In this document: in pieces, positions 22,482-32,924 of the stretch
Layout: each line of letters opens with the position of its first letter
Position numbering within the stretch: the stretch's first letter is position 1
Assembly (NCBI GenBank): GCA_963733065.1
Contig: CAVTBT010000007.1
Coordinates: forward strand, 248,001-312,000
Direction: 5' to 3'
Length of the DNA: 64,000 nt
Source: CAVTBT01 sp963733065
GTDB lineage: Bacteria > Actinomycetota > Thermoleophilia > Gaiellales > Gaiellaceae
Position numbers and translations under genes: made by a program
Notes under the pieces: generated by a model
Told to the model about the DNA's origin: nothing
Database searches by the model: none
The model's input: the letters and a program-made list of their open reading frames with translations, nothing else

Positions 22482-22507
22482 GGGGCGGCTGCGGCCGCCC
22501 CTCAGTC
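22478..22507. terminator. Terminator hairpin after rtcB
   Basis: CTGAGGGGCGGC (22478-22489) pairs perfectly with GCCGCCCCTCAG (22494-22505) around a 4-base loop and overlaps the rtcB stop. It lies between convergent genes, so it can serve both strands and marks the right end of the RNA island. Confidence 0.75.
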
Positions 22508-22522
22508 GTTTCCAGGGCGGCG

Positions 22523-22645
22523 CTAGACCGCCGCGCCCGGTCGGCGAATCGCCGCCGTCGGCCGGATGATCAGTCCCAGGAGCGCGAGCAGCAGGAGCGC
22601 GAGGATCACGCCCGCCCAGAAGAGGCGGCGCCGGAGGGCCCGCAT
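22523..22645 (-). CDS. Small single-helix membrane protein
   Basis: 40 residues: MRALRRRLFWAGVILALLLL and a continuing hydrophobic run, then a short basic tail. The positive N-terminus before the helix predicts an N-in orientation. The start is 2 bases after the cupin stop, so it is probably translated with it. Function unknown. Confidence 0.6.
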   Translation of the reverse strand: MRALRRRLFWAGVILALLLLALLGLIIRPTAAIRRPGAAV

Positions 22646-22647
22646 GC

Positions 22648-23223
22648 CTAGACCCCCAGCGAGGCGGTCTCGGCCTCGGTGACCGGCTCGTAGGTCGGGC
22701 GGTAGCCGAGCAGCCGGCCGAGCGGTGACCCCATGGCGAGGGCGGCGCGCTGCATCCACGCGGGCGGGAAGGGCAGGCGGACGGTGTCGAAGTGCGCGCG
22801 CGCGATCACCGCGAGGCGCATCGGGTTCGGCATGCCCTTGCGGTTCGTCTTGCCGTCGACGGCGAGGGCGAACATCGTCTCGACGAGCTGCTCGAACTGC
22901 AGCGCGGGCCGCACCTCGCACGCGAAGTGGGCCTCCTCGTCGCCTGCGTTCCAGAACTTGTGCTTCGTGCCGGCGGGCACGGTGACCCGCTCGCCCGGCC
23001 CGGCCACGATCGTCTCGCGGCCGACGCGGAATGCGACCGACCCGCGCAGCACCTGGAAGCGCTCTTCCTGGCTCGGATGGACGTGAGCCGCCGCAACGGC
23101 GCCGTCCGGCTGGACGAAGCACTCGATGACGACCGCCTCGCCGTTCGTGTCGCGCGAGGTCTTGTGGAAGACGATGCGCTCGCCGGTGACGGGGTTCTCG
23201 ATGGTGTCGCCTGCGCTGATCAT
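22648..23223 (-). CDS. Cupin-domain protein
   Basis: 191 residues from the ATG at 23223. Cupin motif 1 (AAAHVHPSQEERFQVLRGS, about 45-63) has the HxH...E metal ligands, and motif 2 (GTKHKFWNAGDEEAHF, about 83-98) supplies the third histidine. The C-terminal half (about 100-191) is helical and carries GKTNRKGMPNPMRLAVIA. A similar architecture occurs in many small uncharacterised cupins. It is divergent from the AfsR-like regulator with about 75 bases between starts, so that regulator may control it. Confidence 0.82.
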   Translation of the reverse strand: MISAGDTIENPVTGERIVFHKTSRDTNGEAVVIECFVQPDGAVAAAHVHPSQEERFQVLRGSVAFRVGRETIVAGPGERVTVPAGTKHKFWNAGDEEAHFACEVRPALQFEQLVETMFALAVDGKTNRKGMPNPMRLAVIARAHFDTVRLPFPPAWMQRAALAMGSPLGRLLGYRPTYEPVTEAETASLGV

Positions 23224-23297
23224 GTCTGGCTCCTCTCGTCGGTGTGGACGAGGGACACGATGCGAGCGACCGCTTAGGATGCGCTTACGAGGCGCTT

Positions 23298-26171
23298 ATG
23301 GCGGCGGGGGTGGGGGAGAGAACGGCACGGCTGCGGTTCAGGCTGCTCGGGCCCATGGAGGTCACGAGCGACGGCGAGCCGCTCGCGCTCGGCGGGCCGA
23401 GACAGCGCGCCCTGCTCGCCCTGCTGCTGCTCCATGCCAACGAGGTCGTTCCGCGCGAGCGGCTGATCGACGGGCTCTGGGGCGAGGAGGCGCCGGGCAC
23501 GGCGACGAACGCCCTGCAGGTCGCGGTCCACGGGCTGCGGAAGATCCTCGGCGCGGGGCGGATCGAGACACGCGGCACCGGGTACGAGCTCCGGGCCGAG
23601 TCGGACGAGATCGACCTCGACACGTTCCTGCGCCTCGCCGAGCGCGCCCGCACGCAGGAGGGGGCAGCCGCCGCGGCCACCCTCGACGAGGCGCTCGCGC
23701 TCTGGCGCGGCGACGCGCTGGCCGACCTCGGCGCGGCGCCGTTCGCCACCGCAGAGGCGGCGCGGCTCGACGAGCTTCGACTCGGCGTCGTCGAGCGCCG
23801 AATCGACGCCTTGCTGGCCGACGGCCGCCACGGAGACGTGGTCGCCGACCTCGAAAGGCTCGTCGCCGACCATGCGTACCACGAGCGCTTTCGCGCGCAG
23901 CTCGTCACGGCGCTCTACCGGTCAGGCCGGCAGGCGGACGCGCTCGACGCGTACCGGGATGCCCGCCGGACGCTGGTCGAGGCGCTCGGGATGGAGCCGG
24001 GAGCGGAGCTGCGCGCGCTCGAGGCCGCGATCCTGCGCCAGGATCCGTCGCTCGAGACTCCCGTCCGGCCGTCCGAGCCGGCCGGGAACCTGCCTGCGCC
24101 GGCGACCTCGCTCGTCGGCCGCCGGCTCGAGCTGGCGGCCGTTACTGGCCTTCTCAGGCGAGACGACGTGCGGCTCGTGACGCTGACCGGCCCGGGCGGC
24201 ACCGGCAAGACACGGCTCGCCCTCGCTGCGGCCGCCGAGCTCGCAGGGGCCTACGAGGACGGCGTCTGGTTCGTCGATCTCGCGGCGCTCGACGATGCCG
24301 ATCTCGTTCCCGCCGTCACCGCGCGCGCGCTCGGCATCGCGGAGAGCGGCGCGTCGACCGTCGACAGCCTGGCGTCTGCACTGCGGCGGCTGTCGATCCT
24401 GGTCGTTCTGGACAACTTCGAACGAGTCGACGCCGCCGCGCCGTTCGTGAGCGCGCTGCTGACGGCCGCGCCCGGCCTGACGGTCGTGGTCACGAGCCGG
24501 ACGGCGCTGCGCCTCTCCGGCGAGCACGAGTACCCGGTGCCGCCGCTTCGACTTCCCGATCCGGTCGAGAGTCGCGCGCTCGACGCTCTCGGGCGGAACG
24601 AGGCCGTCGCCCTCTTCGTCGCGCGGGCCGCCGCTGCCCGCCACGGCTTCCGGCTCACGGCCGAGAATGCCGCCGCGGTCAGGGCGGTCTGCGTCGCGTT
24701 GGACGGCCTCCCGCTCGCGCTCGAGCTCGCGGCGGCGCGGTGCCGCACGCTCGCTCCGCAGGCACTGCTCTCGCGGCTGGAGCAGCGCCTCGACCTCCTG
24801 ACCGGCGGGCCGCGGGATGCGCCCGACCGCCAGCGAACGCTGCGCGCGACGATCGAGTGGAGCCACGACCTGCTCGAACCTGCCGAGCGCGACCTCTTCG
24901 CGAAGCTCGCGGTGTTCGCGGGTGGAGGGAGCCTCCCGGCTGCGGTGGCTGTCTGCGACGCGACCGACGAAGCCGTGCTGGCGCTTGCCGACCGGAGCCT
25001 CCTGCGCACGGAGGAGAGCGTCGCCGGCGTGATGCGTTTCCGAATGCTCGAGACGGTGCGCGAGTACGCCCTCGAGCGGCTCGAGCAGTCGGATGACTCG
25101 GACGTGGTGCACCGCCGTCACGCGCAGTTCTTCGCGGCGCTCGCGGACGACGCGGGCGCGGCGCTGTGGAGCCCGGTGCAGGGGCCCGAGCGGGCGCTCT
25201 GGCTCGACCGGCTGGATCTCGATCACGACAACCTCCGTGCCGCGCTCGCGTGGTCCGACGTCAACGACCGCGAGCTGCAGCTCCGCATTGCTGCCGGGCT
25301 CATCGACTTCTGGCTGATGCGCTGTCACTTCGACGAGGGGCGCCGGATGCTCGAGCGCGCGCTCGCCGGCGCTCCCGACGGCGACGCGCCCACGCGTGCC
25401 AAGGCGCTGCACGCGGCCGCGTTCCTCGCGTCGTCTCAGGGCGAGTTCGCGCGCTGCGACGCGCTCGGCGAGGCCAGTCTCGAGCTCTACCGGGCGCTCG
25501 GGGACGACGAGGGGGTCGGTCGGACCGTCCACCTGCTCTCCCAGAACGCCGCCTACCAGGGCGACCTCGAACGAGCCACGGTCTGGGCAGAGGAGTCGCT
25601 CGCGCTGGCACGCAGCCTGGACCACTCGCGCGGGCAGATCGTCTCGCTCGGCAACCTCGGCCGGCTGGCCACGCAGCACGGTGACTACGACCGCGCCGAG
25701 GCGCTGCTCGCCGAGGGCCGCCGCCTCGCCCGACAGCACGGCGACGAGAGTGCGCTCGCGGCCGTCTGCCACAGCGAGAGCATGCTCGCCCGCGCCCGCG
25801 GTGACCGGAAGGCGGCTACAACGTTTGCGATACAGGGCGTAGATCTCTACACGGCGTACGGCACCATCGCGGGTGCGGCCGAGTGCCTCCACGTCCTGGC
25901 GCTGCTCGCGGAGGAGATCGGCGAGCCAGAGCGGGCCGTGCTTCTTCTCGGCGCGGTCAACGCGTTGCGCGAACAGCTCGGCAGCCCACCCCCGCCGGCC
26001 GACAGCGAGGACGCAGACGCGGCGCTGGAACGCGCCAGGAAGGCCCTCGGCGAGGCAGCTGCCGATGCTGCCTGGGCGGCCGGACGCGCGGTCGCGCCGG
26101 ACCAGCTGACGGCGTTGGCGAGGGCTGACGAGAGCCGGGTGCCGACGGCAGGATCGACCCGCCCGCGGTGA
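23298..26171 (+). CDS. AfsR/SARP-type regulator (winged helix - BTAD - NB-ARC-like ATPase - TPR)
   Basis: About 957 residues from the ATG at 23298 (a GTG at 23244 is possible). The N-terminus is an OmpR-type DNA-binding domain (FRLLGPMEVTSDGEPLALGG, ANEVVPRERLIDGLWG), followed by BTAD (about 90-240). A P-loop ATPase follows with TLTGPGGTGKTRLALA and the Walker B-like ILVVLDNFE, and the GLPLALELAAARCR helix is typical of STAND regulators. Tetratricopeptide-like helices fill the C-terminus. Such proteins integrate signals through ATP binding and activate transcription. A phosphorylation input cannot be seen. Confidence 0.88.
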   Translation: MAAGVGERTARLRFRLLGPMEVTSDGEPLALGGPRQRALLALLLLHANEVVPRERLIDGLWGEEAPGTATNALQVAVHGLRKILGAGRIETRGTGYELRAESDEIDLDTFLRLAERARTQEGAAAAATLDEALALWRGDALADLGAAPFATAEAARLDELRLGVVERRIDALLADGRHGDVVADLERLVADHAYHERFRAQLVTALYRSGRQADALDAYRDARRTLVEALGMEPGAELRALEAAILRQDPSLETPVRPSEPAGNLPAPATSLVGRRLELAAVTGLLRRDDVRLVTLTGPGGTGKTRLALAAAAELAGAYEDGVWFVDLAALDDADLVPAVTARALGIAESGASTVDSLASALRRLSILVVLDNFERVDAAAPFVSALLTAAPGLTVVVTSRTALRLSGEHEYPVPPLRLPDPVESRALDALGRNEAVALFVARAAAARHGFRLTAENAAAVRAVCVALDGLPLALELAAARCRTLAPQALLSRLEQRLDLLTGGPRDAPDRQRTLRATIEWSHDLLEPAERDLFAKLAVFAGGGSLPAAVAVCDATDEAVLALADRSLLRTEESVAGVMRFRMLETVREYALERLEQSDDSDVVHRRHAQFFAALADDAGAALWSPVQGPERALWLDRLDLDHDNLRAALAWSDVNDRELQLRIAAGLIDFWLMRCHFDEGRRMLERALAGAPDGDAPTRAKALHAAAFLASSQGEFARCDALGEASLELYRALGDDEGVGRTVHLLSQNAAYQGDLERATVWAEESLALARSLDHSRGQIVSLGNLGRLATQHGDYDRAEALLAEGRRLARQHGDESALAAVCHSESMLARARGDRKAATTFAIQGVDLYTAYGTIAGAAECLHVLALLAEEIGEPERAVLLLGAVNALREQLGSPPPPADSEDADAALERARKALGEAAADAAWAAGRAVAPDQLTALARADESRVPTAGSTRPR

Positions 26172-26357
26172 CACCGGCGTTCTTGGGCCGCGGCAACTGG
26201 GTCGGCTGCCCAGCGTCCTCTACGACCCGGGTCGCGAGAGAACGGCGCCGCCGGCCCGGACGAGGACACCGAGGAGTGCGTTCCCGGTAACGAGACGCGG
26301 GGAAAGATCCGCCGGTCGGGGCGACACGTACAGAGGTCCTCGAGAAGGGAGCCTGTT

Positions 26358-27536
26358 GTGGAACGGACGGACATCGCGATCGTCGGAGGCGGTCTCGCTT
26401 CCGCACGCGTCGCGTCGGCGTACCGGGAGGCCGGCGGCGGCGACGCCCTCGTGCTGCTCTCGGCGGACACGGCGCCGCCGTATCACCGGCCGCCGCTGTC
26501 GAAGCGGGTGCTGCGCGGCGAGGCCGAGCCCGAGAGCGCGCTCGTCCAGCCGCAGGAGTGGTACGACGAGCACAAGGTCGACCTCCGGCTCGGACGAAGC
26601 GTCGAGGGGCTCGATCTCGGCGCTCGAGAGCTCCGGCTGGGCGGCGGCGACCGGATGGGCTTCGAGCGGTTGGTGATCGCGACGGGCGCGGCGCCGAGGT
26701 CACTCGACGTGCCCGGCGCGGAGCTCGACGGAGTGCGCACGCTGCGGACGCTCGACGAGGCCCGCAGCCTCCACGACCGCGCCCGGGCGGCCTCGCGCGC
26801 CGTCGTCGTCGGCACCGGCTTCATCGGCCTCGAGACCGCGGCGTCGATGCGCTCGGTCGGCACGGACGTGACTCTCGTCGGCTCCGGCCGCACGCTCTTC
26901 GGCGCGCTCGGCGCGCCGGCGTTCTCGGATCACCTGGCGCAGGTCTACGCGGCCCAGGGCGTTGAGCTCCGCCTCGGCGAGAGCGTGGAGGCGTTCCTCG
27001 GCGACGACCGGCTCCGTGCGGTGCGGCTGACCGGCGGCGAGGAGCGCGAGGCCGAGCTGGCGGTCGTCGGCGTGGGGGTGCAGCCCGGAACGGCCTGGCT
27101 CGAGGGCTCGGGGCTCGAGCTCGAGAACGGCGTGGTGGTCGACGAGCACTACGCGACCTCCGCCGACGGCGTCTTCGCGGTCGGCGACGTCGCCGCCTTC
27201 TACGACCCGGTGTTCGGCCGGCGCCGGCGTATCGAGCACTGGTCGAACGCGAACCTTCAGGGCACGCAGCTGGGGGGCATCCTCGCCGGCGGGAACGGCG
27301 GCTACGACGCCGTCTCCTCGTTCTTCACCGAGCTGTTCGGGACGACGTACAAGGTCTTCGGCGACTCCGAAGGCACCGACGAGCTCGTCCAGGAGGGCGA
27401 GTTCGCGGACGGGGCTGCGGTGATCCGCTACCTGCGCGGCGGGCAGCCGGTCGCCGCCCTGCTCACCGGCCAGAGCGAGGAGCGCGAGGCGGGGCTGAAG
27501 GACGAGATCCGCCGGGCGGCGCAGGCAGTGCAGTAG
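26358..27536 (+). CDS. FAD-dependent ferredoxin/rubredoxin reductase-like oxidoreductase
   Basis: 392 residues from a GTG start with GAGAAGGGAG upstream. The FAD-binding Rossmann motif IAIVGGGLASARVASAYREAG opens the protein. YHRPPLSKRVLRGE, the NAD(P)-binding VVVGTGFIGLETAASMRSVG and the FAD C-terminal GVFAVGDVAAFYDPVFGRRRRIEHW region follow, as in reductases serving oxygenases and P450s. The last roughly 80 residues form the interface domain. No ferredoxin or oxygenase gene is adjacent, so its electron acceptor is unknown. Confidence 0.88.
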   Translation: MERTDIAIVGGGLASARVASAYREAGGGDALVLLSADTAPPYHRPPLSKRVLRGEAEPESALVQPQEWYDEHKVDLRLGRSVEGLDLGARELRLGGGDRMGFERLVIATGAAPRSLDVPGAELDGVRTLRTLDEARSLHDRARAASRAVVVGTGFIGLETAASMRSVGTDVTLVGSGRTLFGALGAPAFSDHLAQVYAAQGVELRLGESVEAFLGDDRLRAVRLTGGEEREAELAVVGVGVQPGTAWLEGSGLELENGVVVDEHYATSADGVFAVGDVAAFYDPVFGRRRRIEHWSNANLQGTQLGGILAGGNGGYDAVSSFFTELFGTTYKVFGDSEGTDELVQEGEFADGAAVIRYLRGGQPVAALLTGQSEEREAGLKDEIRRAAQAVQ

Positions 27537-27554
27537 CGCCGTCCGCCGCGCCCG

Positions 27555-28097
27555 TCAGTTCAGCGCCGGATCCTCGGGCATCGTCGCCAGCAGGCGGAAC
27601 TCGCCGCCCTTGCGCCGCAGCACATCGGACCAGAGCTGCTCGGGCCGCTCTGCGAAGACGTCGTCCGGCCTCGCTTCCTCGATGATCCACGCCGACTCGC
27701 CGAGCTCGACCTCGATCTGACCGTCGCCCCACCCCGAGTAGCCGGCGAAGACGCGTGCGCGGCGGACGGGGGCATCGTCGGCGTCGCCGGGCTCGGCCGG
27801 CAGGAACCCGATGTCTGCGAAGACGTGCAGCGCGAGCGCGTCTCGTTCGTCGACCTCTGCGAGCGCGGTGACGGCCTCCGGCTGCACGGGCCCGCCGACG
27901 AACACGCTCTCCCCGTCCGGGACGAGGTGGTCGAGGTGCGGCACCGCGTCGGCGACAGAGGCCGGGGCGGGACGGTTCAGCACGACGCCCATCGCCCCCT
28001 CGTCGCCGTGCACGGTGACGAGCACGACCGCGCGCCGGAAGTTCGGGTCGAGAAGCGCCGGGGAGGCGACGAGCAGCTGGCCCTGGAGCGAATCCAT
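27555..28097 (-). CDS. YqgE/AlgH family protein
   Basis: About 180 residues; start at ATG 28097 (MDSLQGQLLVASP) or GTG at 28106. The family features LLVASPALLDPNFRRAVVLV, EGAMGVVLNRPAP, VFVGGPVQPEAV and FAGYSGWGDGQIEVELGESAWI are all present. The molecular function of YqgE/AlgH proteins is not settled. Its 3' end is 19 bases from the convergent reductase. Confidence 0.9.
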   Translation of the reverse strand: MDSLQGQLLVASPALLDPNFRRAVVLVTVHGDEGAMGVVLNRPAPASVADAVPHLDHLVPDGESVFVGGPVQPEAVTALAEVDERDALALHVFADIGFLPAEPGDADDAPVRRARVFAGYSGWGDGQIEVELGESAWIIEEARPDDVFAERPEQLWSDVLRRKGGEFRLLATMPEDPALN

Positions 28098-28130
28098 GTG
28101 CGCCACGCTAGCCTGCGCGCGGCTCTCCGG

Positions 28131-29381
28131 TCAGGCGCCCGCCTCCGCCTCGGGCTCGCCGTCGAGTTCGAAGACCGAGTGCAGCGCTCGCACCGCCTCC
28201 GGGATCTCGGTCCGGCCGATCATGCAGGAGATCCGGATCGGCGACGTCGAGATCATCTGCAGGTTGATGCCGAGACCGGCAAGCGTGCGGAACATCGTCG
28301 CCGCCACGCCCGGGGACGACCGCATGCCGGCGCCGACGAGTGAGACCTTGCCGAGACCGTGGTTCTCCTCTACGCGGAAGTCGCCGAGCTCGACGCGCGT
28401 CCCGTCGACCGCGGACCGCGTCGCCGCGACGTCCTCGGCCGGCACCGAGAAGGACAGCTCCGCTCCGCCGTGCACGACGTTCTGGACGATCGTGTCGACG
28501 TTGACGTGCGCGGCTGCGACGGCGTCGAAGATCATCGCCGCGACACCCGGGCGGTCGGGAATCCCCGCGAGCGTGAACACGACGTCCGTCTCCGAGTGGG
28601 TGACAGCAGAGACGATCGGGTCCTCCATGCCTCCTCCTTCCTCGATCCACGTGCCCTCCTCGTCGGAGAACGTCGAGCGGGCGTGGACGCGGACGCCGTG
28701 GCTTCGCGCCAGCTCGACCGACCGCAGCATCAGCACCTTCGCGCCGGACGCGGCCATCTCCAGCATCTCGTCGTACGACACGACCGGCAGCTTCCGGGCT
28801 CGCGGGACGAGCCGCGGGTCCGCGGTGTACACCCCCGCCACGTCCGAGTAGATCTCGCACGTCGCGCCGAGCGCCGCCGCGAGCGCGACCGCGGTCGCGT
28901 CGGTGCCGCCCCGGCCGAGCGTCGTCACGTCCTTCATGTCCTGCGAGTAGCCCTGGAAGCCCGCCACCAGCACGATGCGGCCCTCAGCGAGCGCCGCCCG
29001 CACGCGGTCGGCACGGATCTCCCGGATCTTTGCGCGCGTGTACGTCGCGTCCGTGAGGATGCCCGCCTGCGAACCGGTCAGCGACACCGCCTCGTGGCCG
29101 AGGTCGTGAACGGCCATCGCCACGAGCGCGCAGGCGATCCGCTCGCCGGTGGAGAGCAGCATGTCGAGCTCTCGCACGTTCGGCCGCGGGGACACGTCGT
29201 GGGCGAGCGCGAGCAGGGTGTCGGTCGTACTGCCCATGGCGCTTACCGTCCCGACCACCTCGAGGCCGCGGTCGCGTGCGGCGACGAGGCGCTCGGCGAC
29301 GCGCGCGATCTTCGCCGGGTCAGCCACCGACGAGCCTCCGAACTTCATCACCACGCGTGCAGGCTCGACCATGCCGGTCAT
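28131..29381 (-). CDS. lysC: Aspartate kinase
   Basis: 416 residues from the ATG at 29381 (29372 also possible). The kinase domain begins VVMKFGGSSVADPAKI and includes VLVAGFQGYSQ and TTLGRGGTDATAVALAAALGA with the substrate/ATP loop. Two C-terminal ACT domains (about 265-416) contain VFTLAGIPDRPGVAAMIFDAV and KVSLVGAGMRSSPGVAATMF and bind lysine/threonine for feedback control. It makes aspartyl phosphate, the first step to Lys, Thr, Met and diaminopimelate. No asd gene is adjacent in the window. Confidence 0.95.
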   Translation of the reverse strand: MTGMVEPARVVMKFGGSSVADPAKIARVAERLVAARDRGLEVVGTVSAMGSTTDTLLALAHDVSPRPNVRELDMLLSTGERIACALVAMAVHDLGHEAVSLTGSQAGILTDATYTRAKIREIRADRVRAALAEGRIVLVAGFQGYSQDMKDVTTLGRGGTDATAVALAAALGATCEIYSDVAGVYTADPRLVPRARKLPVVSYDEMLEMAASGAKVLMLRSVELARSHGVRVHARSTFSDEEGTWIEEGGGMEDPIVSAVTHSETDVVFTLAGIPDRPGVAAMIFDAVAAAHVNVDTIVQNVVHGGAELSFSVPAEDVAATRSAVDGTRVELGDFRVEENHGLGKVSLVGAGMRSSPGVAATMFRTLAGLGINLQMISTSPIRISCMIGRTEIPEAVRALHSVFELDGEPEAEAGA

Positions 29382-29426
29382 TCTCACGGCTTCGCCCACC
29401 GTGGCGTTCACGAGTAGATTCCGCAC

Positions 29427-30456
<1,030 letters not shown>

Positions 30457-30766
30457 CAGTCCGACCCTAGGGGCACGGGCGGGTGCGCGAGGCCGGCCCC
30501 GGCTGTGCCATCAGTCCCCGGCCCGACGCGCACCCGCATCCGTGCTGCGTCCGTTCCAGGAGATGAAACCGGCGTACCGTTCGGCGCGGGTCCCAGCGCG
30601 AGGTCTAGGCGCTTCGGGATCATCGCAGATCGTTACAGGACGCACAAGTTTCGGAGGCAAGGCGTATGATGAGTGGAGCGCGCCCGTCTCGTCATCGCCG
30701 TTCCCCTCGGGCCGAGGTCACGTCTCCTCAGCGCATGCCTCCCAAACGGCGCGAGAGTGGGAACGT
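30457..30766. other. Intergenic stretch before the ANTAR gene
   Basis: 310 bases. No domain-bearing frame is seen. Less GC-rich patches around 30610-30680 (including gttacaggacgcacaagtttcgg) could hold the promoter for the ANTAR gene; I see no clear riboswitch. Confidence 0.4.
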
Positions 30767-31069
30767 GTGTCGGAGACGGAATCATCGATCCTCGCACGCT
30801 TGACCGCCGAGCTGGACGAGCTCAAGCGTCGCGCCGACGCCCAGGAGCGGAAGATCACGCAGCTGCAGGGGGCGCTCGAGTCGCGGGTCGTGATCGAGCA
30901 AGCCGTCGGGATGCTCGCCGAGCGGTTCGAGCTGAGCATCGCCGACGCGTTCGAGCTGCTGCGACGCGGCGCGCGTGACAGCCGCCGGCGCCTCAGCGGG
31001 CTCGCGGTCGAGGTGACGCTCGGCCGGACGACCCCTGACGCAATCGCAGCGGCGCGAGCGCCGGGCTAG
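30767..31069 (+). CDS. ANTAR-domain RNA-binding regulator
   Basis: About 100 residues from a GTG at 30767. A coiled-coil (SILARLTAELDELKRRADAQ, about 6-35) precedes an ANTAR three-helix domain (about 40-90: ESRVVIEQAVGMLAERFELS, ADAFELLRRGARDSRRRL). ANTAR proteins bind paired hexaloop hairpins and antiterminate transcription. Here there is no receiver or GAF sensor, so dimerisation through the coiled-coil or a partner kinase may control it. It converges on trpA with stops overlapping by 4 bases. Confidence 0.82.
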   Translation: MSETESSILARLTAELDELKRRADAQERKITQLQGALESRVVIEQAVGMLAERFELSIADAFELLRRGARDSRRRLSGLAVEVTLGRTTPDAIAAARAPG

Positions 31070-31797
31070 GCAAGCGCGGCGCGCAAGCCCGCGACGAAGT
31101 CCCGCAGCGAGCGCGGCCCGTCCTCGGCGGCGATGAGCGCCGCGGAGCCGACGACGACGCCGTCGGCATGCTGCGCCGCGGCGCGGGCCTGCTCGGGCGT
31201 CGAGATCCCGAAGCCGGCGTAGAGCGGCGTGCCGGGTGCTGCGGCCCGCGCGCGCGAGGCCAGCCCCGCGAGAGCGGGTGACAGCTCGCCGCGCGCGCCG
31301 GTCGTCCCGGTCAGGCTCACGAGATAGAGCCAGCCGTCGGTCTCGCGGGCGGCGACGGTGAGGCGCTCCTGCGTCGATGTCGGCGCGACGAGCTGCACGC
31401 GCCGCAGCTCCGGCCGCTCACCGGCGGGGAGGTCGGCGACGATGAGTGCGGTCGCACCCGCGGCGCGTGCGTCGGCGGCGAACCGCTCCCAGCCGTAGGC
31501 CTCGAGGATGGATGCGTAGGTCATCGGCACGAGCGGTGTCTCAGGCAGGCGCTCGCGCACGGCGGCGAGGCACTCGAGGCACGCGCCCGTCCGCATGCCC
31601 TCGGCGAGGGCGCGCTCGGCGGCGCGCCGGATCGTCGGCCCGTCGGCAAGTGGGTCGGAGAACGGGAAGCCGAGCTCGACGAGGTCGGCGCCGCCCTCGA
31701 CCGCCGCCTCGGCCAGCTCGGGCGTCGGCGCGCCGGCCATGAGGTAGATGGCGAGGGTCTTCTGTCGCGCCGGCGTGACGGTGTCTGACACCGTCAC
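31066..31797 (-). CDS. trpA: Tryptophan synthase alpha chain
   Basis: 243 residues, GTG start overlapping the trpB stop (GTGA). The TIM-barrel signatures VELGFPFSDPLADGPTIR (catalytic Glu), VPMTYASILEAYGWERF, ADLPAGE (catalytic Asp) and YAGFGISTPEQARAA are present. It cleaves indole-3-glycerol phosphate to indole and glyceraldehyde phosphate and channels indole to TrpB. Last gene of the operon. Confidence 0.96.
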   Translation of the reverse strand: MTVSDTVTPARQKTLAIYLMAGAPTPELAEAAVEGGADLVELGFPFSDPLADGPTIRRAAERALAEGMRTGACLECLAAVRERLPETPLVPMTYASILEAYGWERFAADARAAGATALIVADLPAGERPELRRVQLVAPTSTQERLTVAARETDGWLYLVSLTGTTGARGELSPALAGLASRARAAAPGTPLYAGFGISTPEQARAAAQHADGVVVGSAALIAAEDGPRSLRDFVAGLRAALA

Positions 31798-32924
31798 GCC
31801 TCGCTGACGCCGAGCGCCTGGACGACCTCGGCCAGATCCTTGTCGCCGCGGCCGCTCAGGCAGAGCACGACGAGCTCCGCGTCGAGGTCGCCGACGCGCG
31901 CGAGCGCGTGCGCCGGCTCGAGCGCGGGCAGGATGCCCTCCGACCTCGCCAGCCGCTCGAACGCGGCGAGCGCCTCCTCGTCCGTGGCGCCGACGTAGCG
32001 GGCGCGTCCGGAGTCGCGGAGCCACGCGTGCTCGGGCCCGACGCCCGGGTAGTCGAGCCCGGCCGAGATCGAGTGCGCGTCGAGGATCTGGCCGTCCTCG
32101 TCGGCGAGCACCGACGAGCGGGCGCCGTGGAGGATCGCTGCGCGACCTCCGGCAAGCGAGGCCGCGCCGGCCGCCTCGACGCCGACGAGCTCCACCTCGG
32201 CGTCGTCCACGAAGCCGGCGAACATGCCGATCGCGTTCGAGCCCCCGCCGACGCACGCGATGACGGCGTCCGGGAGGCGGCCTTCGGCGTCGAGCACCTG
32301 GGCGCGCGCCTCGCGGCCGATCACGGCCTGCAGGTCGCGGACGAGCTCCGGGTACGGCGCAGGACCGACACACGAGCCGATCAGGTAGTGCGTCGTCTCG
32401 ACGTTGGTGATCCAGTCGCGGATCGCCTCGCTGGTGGCCTCCTTCAGCGTCCGCGTGCCGAGCTCGACCGGCCGCACCTCGGCGCCGAGCAGGGCCATGC
32501 GCTCGACGTTCGGCCGCTGGCGGCGCATGTCCTCGGATCCCATGTAGACGACGCACTGCAGGCCGAAGCGGGCGCAGACGGTGGCCGCGGCGACGCCGTG
32601 CTGGCCGGCGCCCGTCTCGGCGACGATCCGCGTCTTGCCCAGCCGTCCGGCGAGCACGGCCTGGCCGAGCGCGTTGTTGAGCTTGTGCGCGCCCGTGTGC
32701 AGGAGGTCCTCGCGCTTCAGGTAGAGACGCTTTTCCGGAGCGAAGCGCTCGGCGAGGGTGAGGGGCGTCGGCCGTCCTGCGTACTCCCGGCCCAGCCGGT
32801 CGACCTCCTCCAGGAAGGCGGCGTCGCTCCGCGCCTCCGCCCACGCGGCGGTCAGCTCGTCGAGTGCGGGCACGAGCGTCTCGGGGACGTATCGCCCCCC
32901 GTACGGTCCGAAGAGCTCCGTCAC
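31794..32924 (-). CDS. trpB: Tryptophan synthase beta chain
   Basis: 376 residues from GTG at 32924, overlapping the trpCF stop. The PLP lysine is in KREDLLHTGAHKLNNALGQ. ETGAGQHGVAAATVCARFGL, the phosphate loop CVGGGSNAIGMF and HSISAGLDYPGVGPEH complete the fold II signature. It condenses indole with serine to give tryptophan. It starts MTELFGPYGGRYVPETL without an extended N-terminus, as for type-1 TrpB. Confidence 0.97.
   Translation of the reverse strand: MTELFGPYGGRYVPETLVPALDELTAAWAEARSDAAFLEEVDRLGREYAGRPTPLTLAERFAPEKRLYLKREDLLHTGAHKLNNALGQAVLAGRLGKTRIVAETGAGQHGVAAATVCARFGLQCVVYMGSEDMRRQRPNVERMALLGAEVRPVELGTRTLKEATSEAIRDWITNVETTHYLIGSCVGPAPYPELVRDLQAVIGREARAQVLDAEGRLPDAVIACVGGGSNAIGMFAGFVDDAEVELVGVEAAGAASLAGGRAAILHGARSSVLADEDGQILDAHSISAGLDYPGVGPEHAWLRDSGRARYVGATDEEALAAFERLARSEGILPALEPAHALARVGDLDAELVVLCLSGRGDKDLAEVVQALGVSEA

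Noticed and set aside
13365..22507. An integrated prophage or integrative element
   Set aside because: No integrase, terminase, capsid gene or flanking direct repeat is visible; the tail-tube-like gene at 7513 is isolated.
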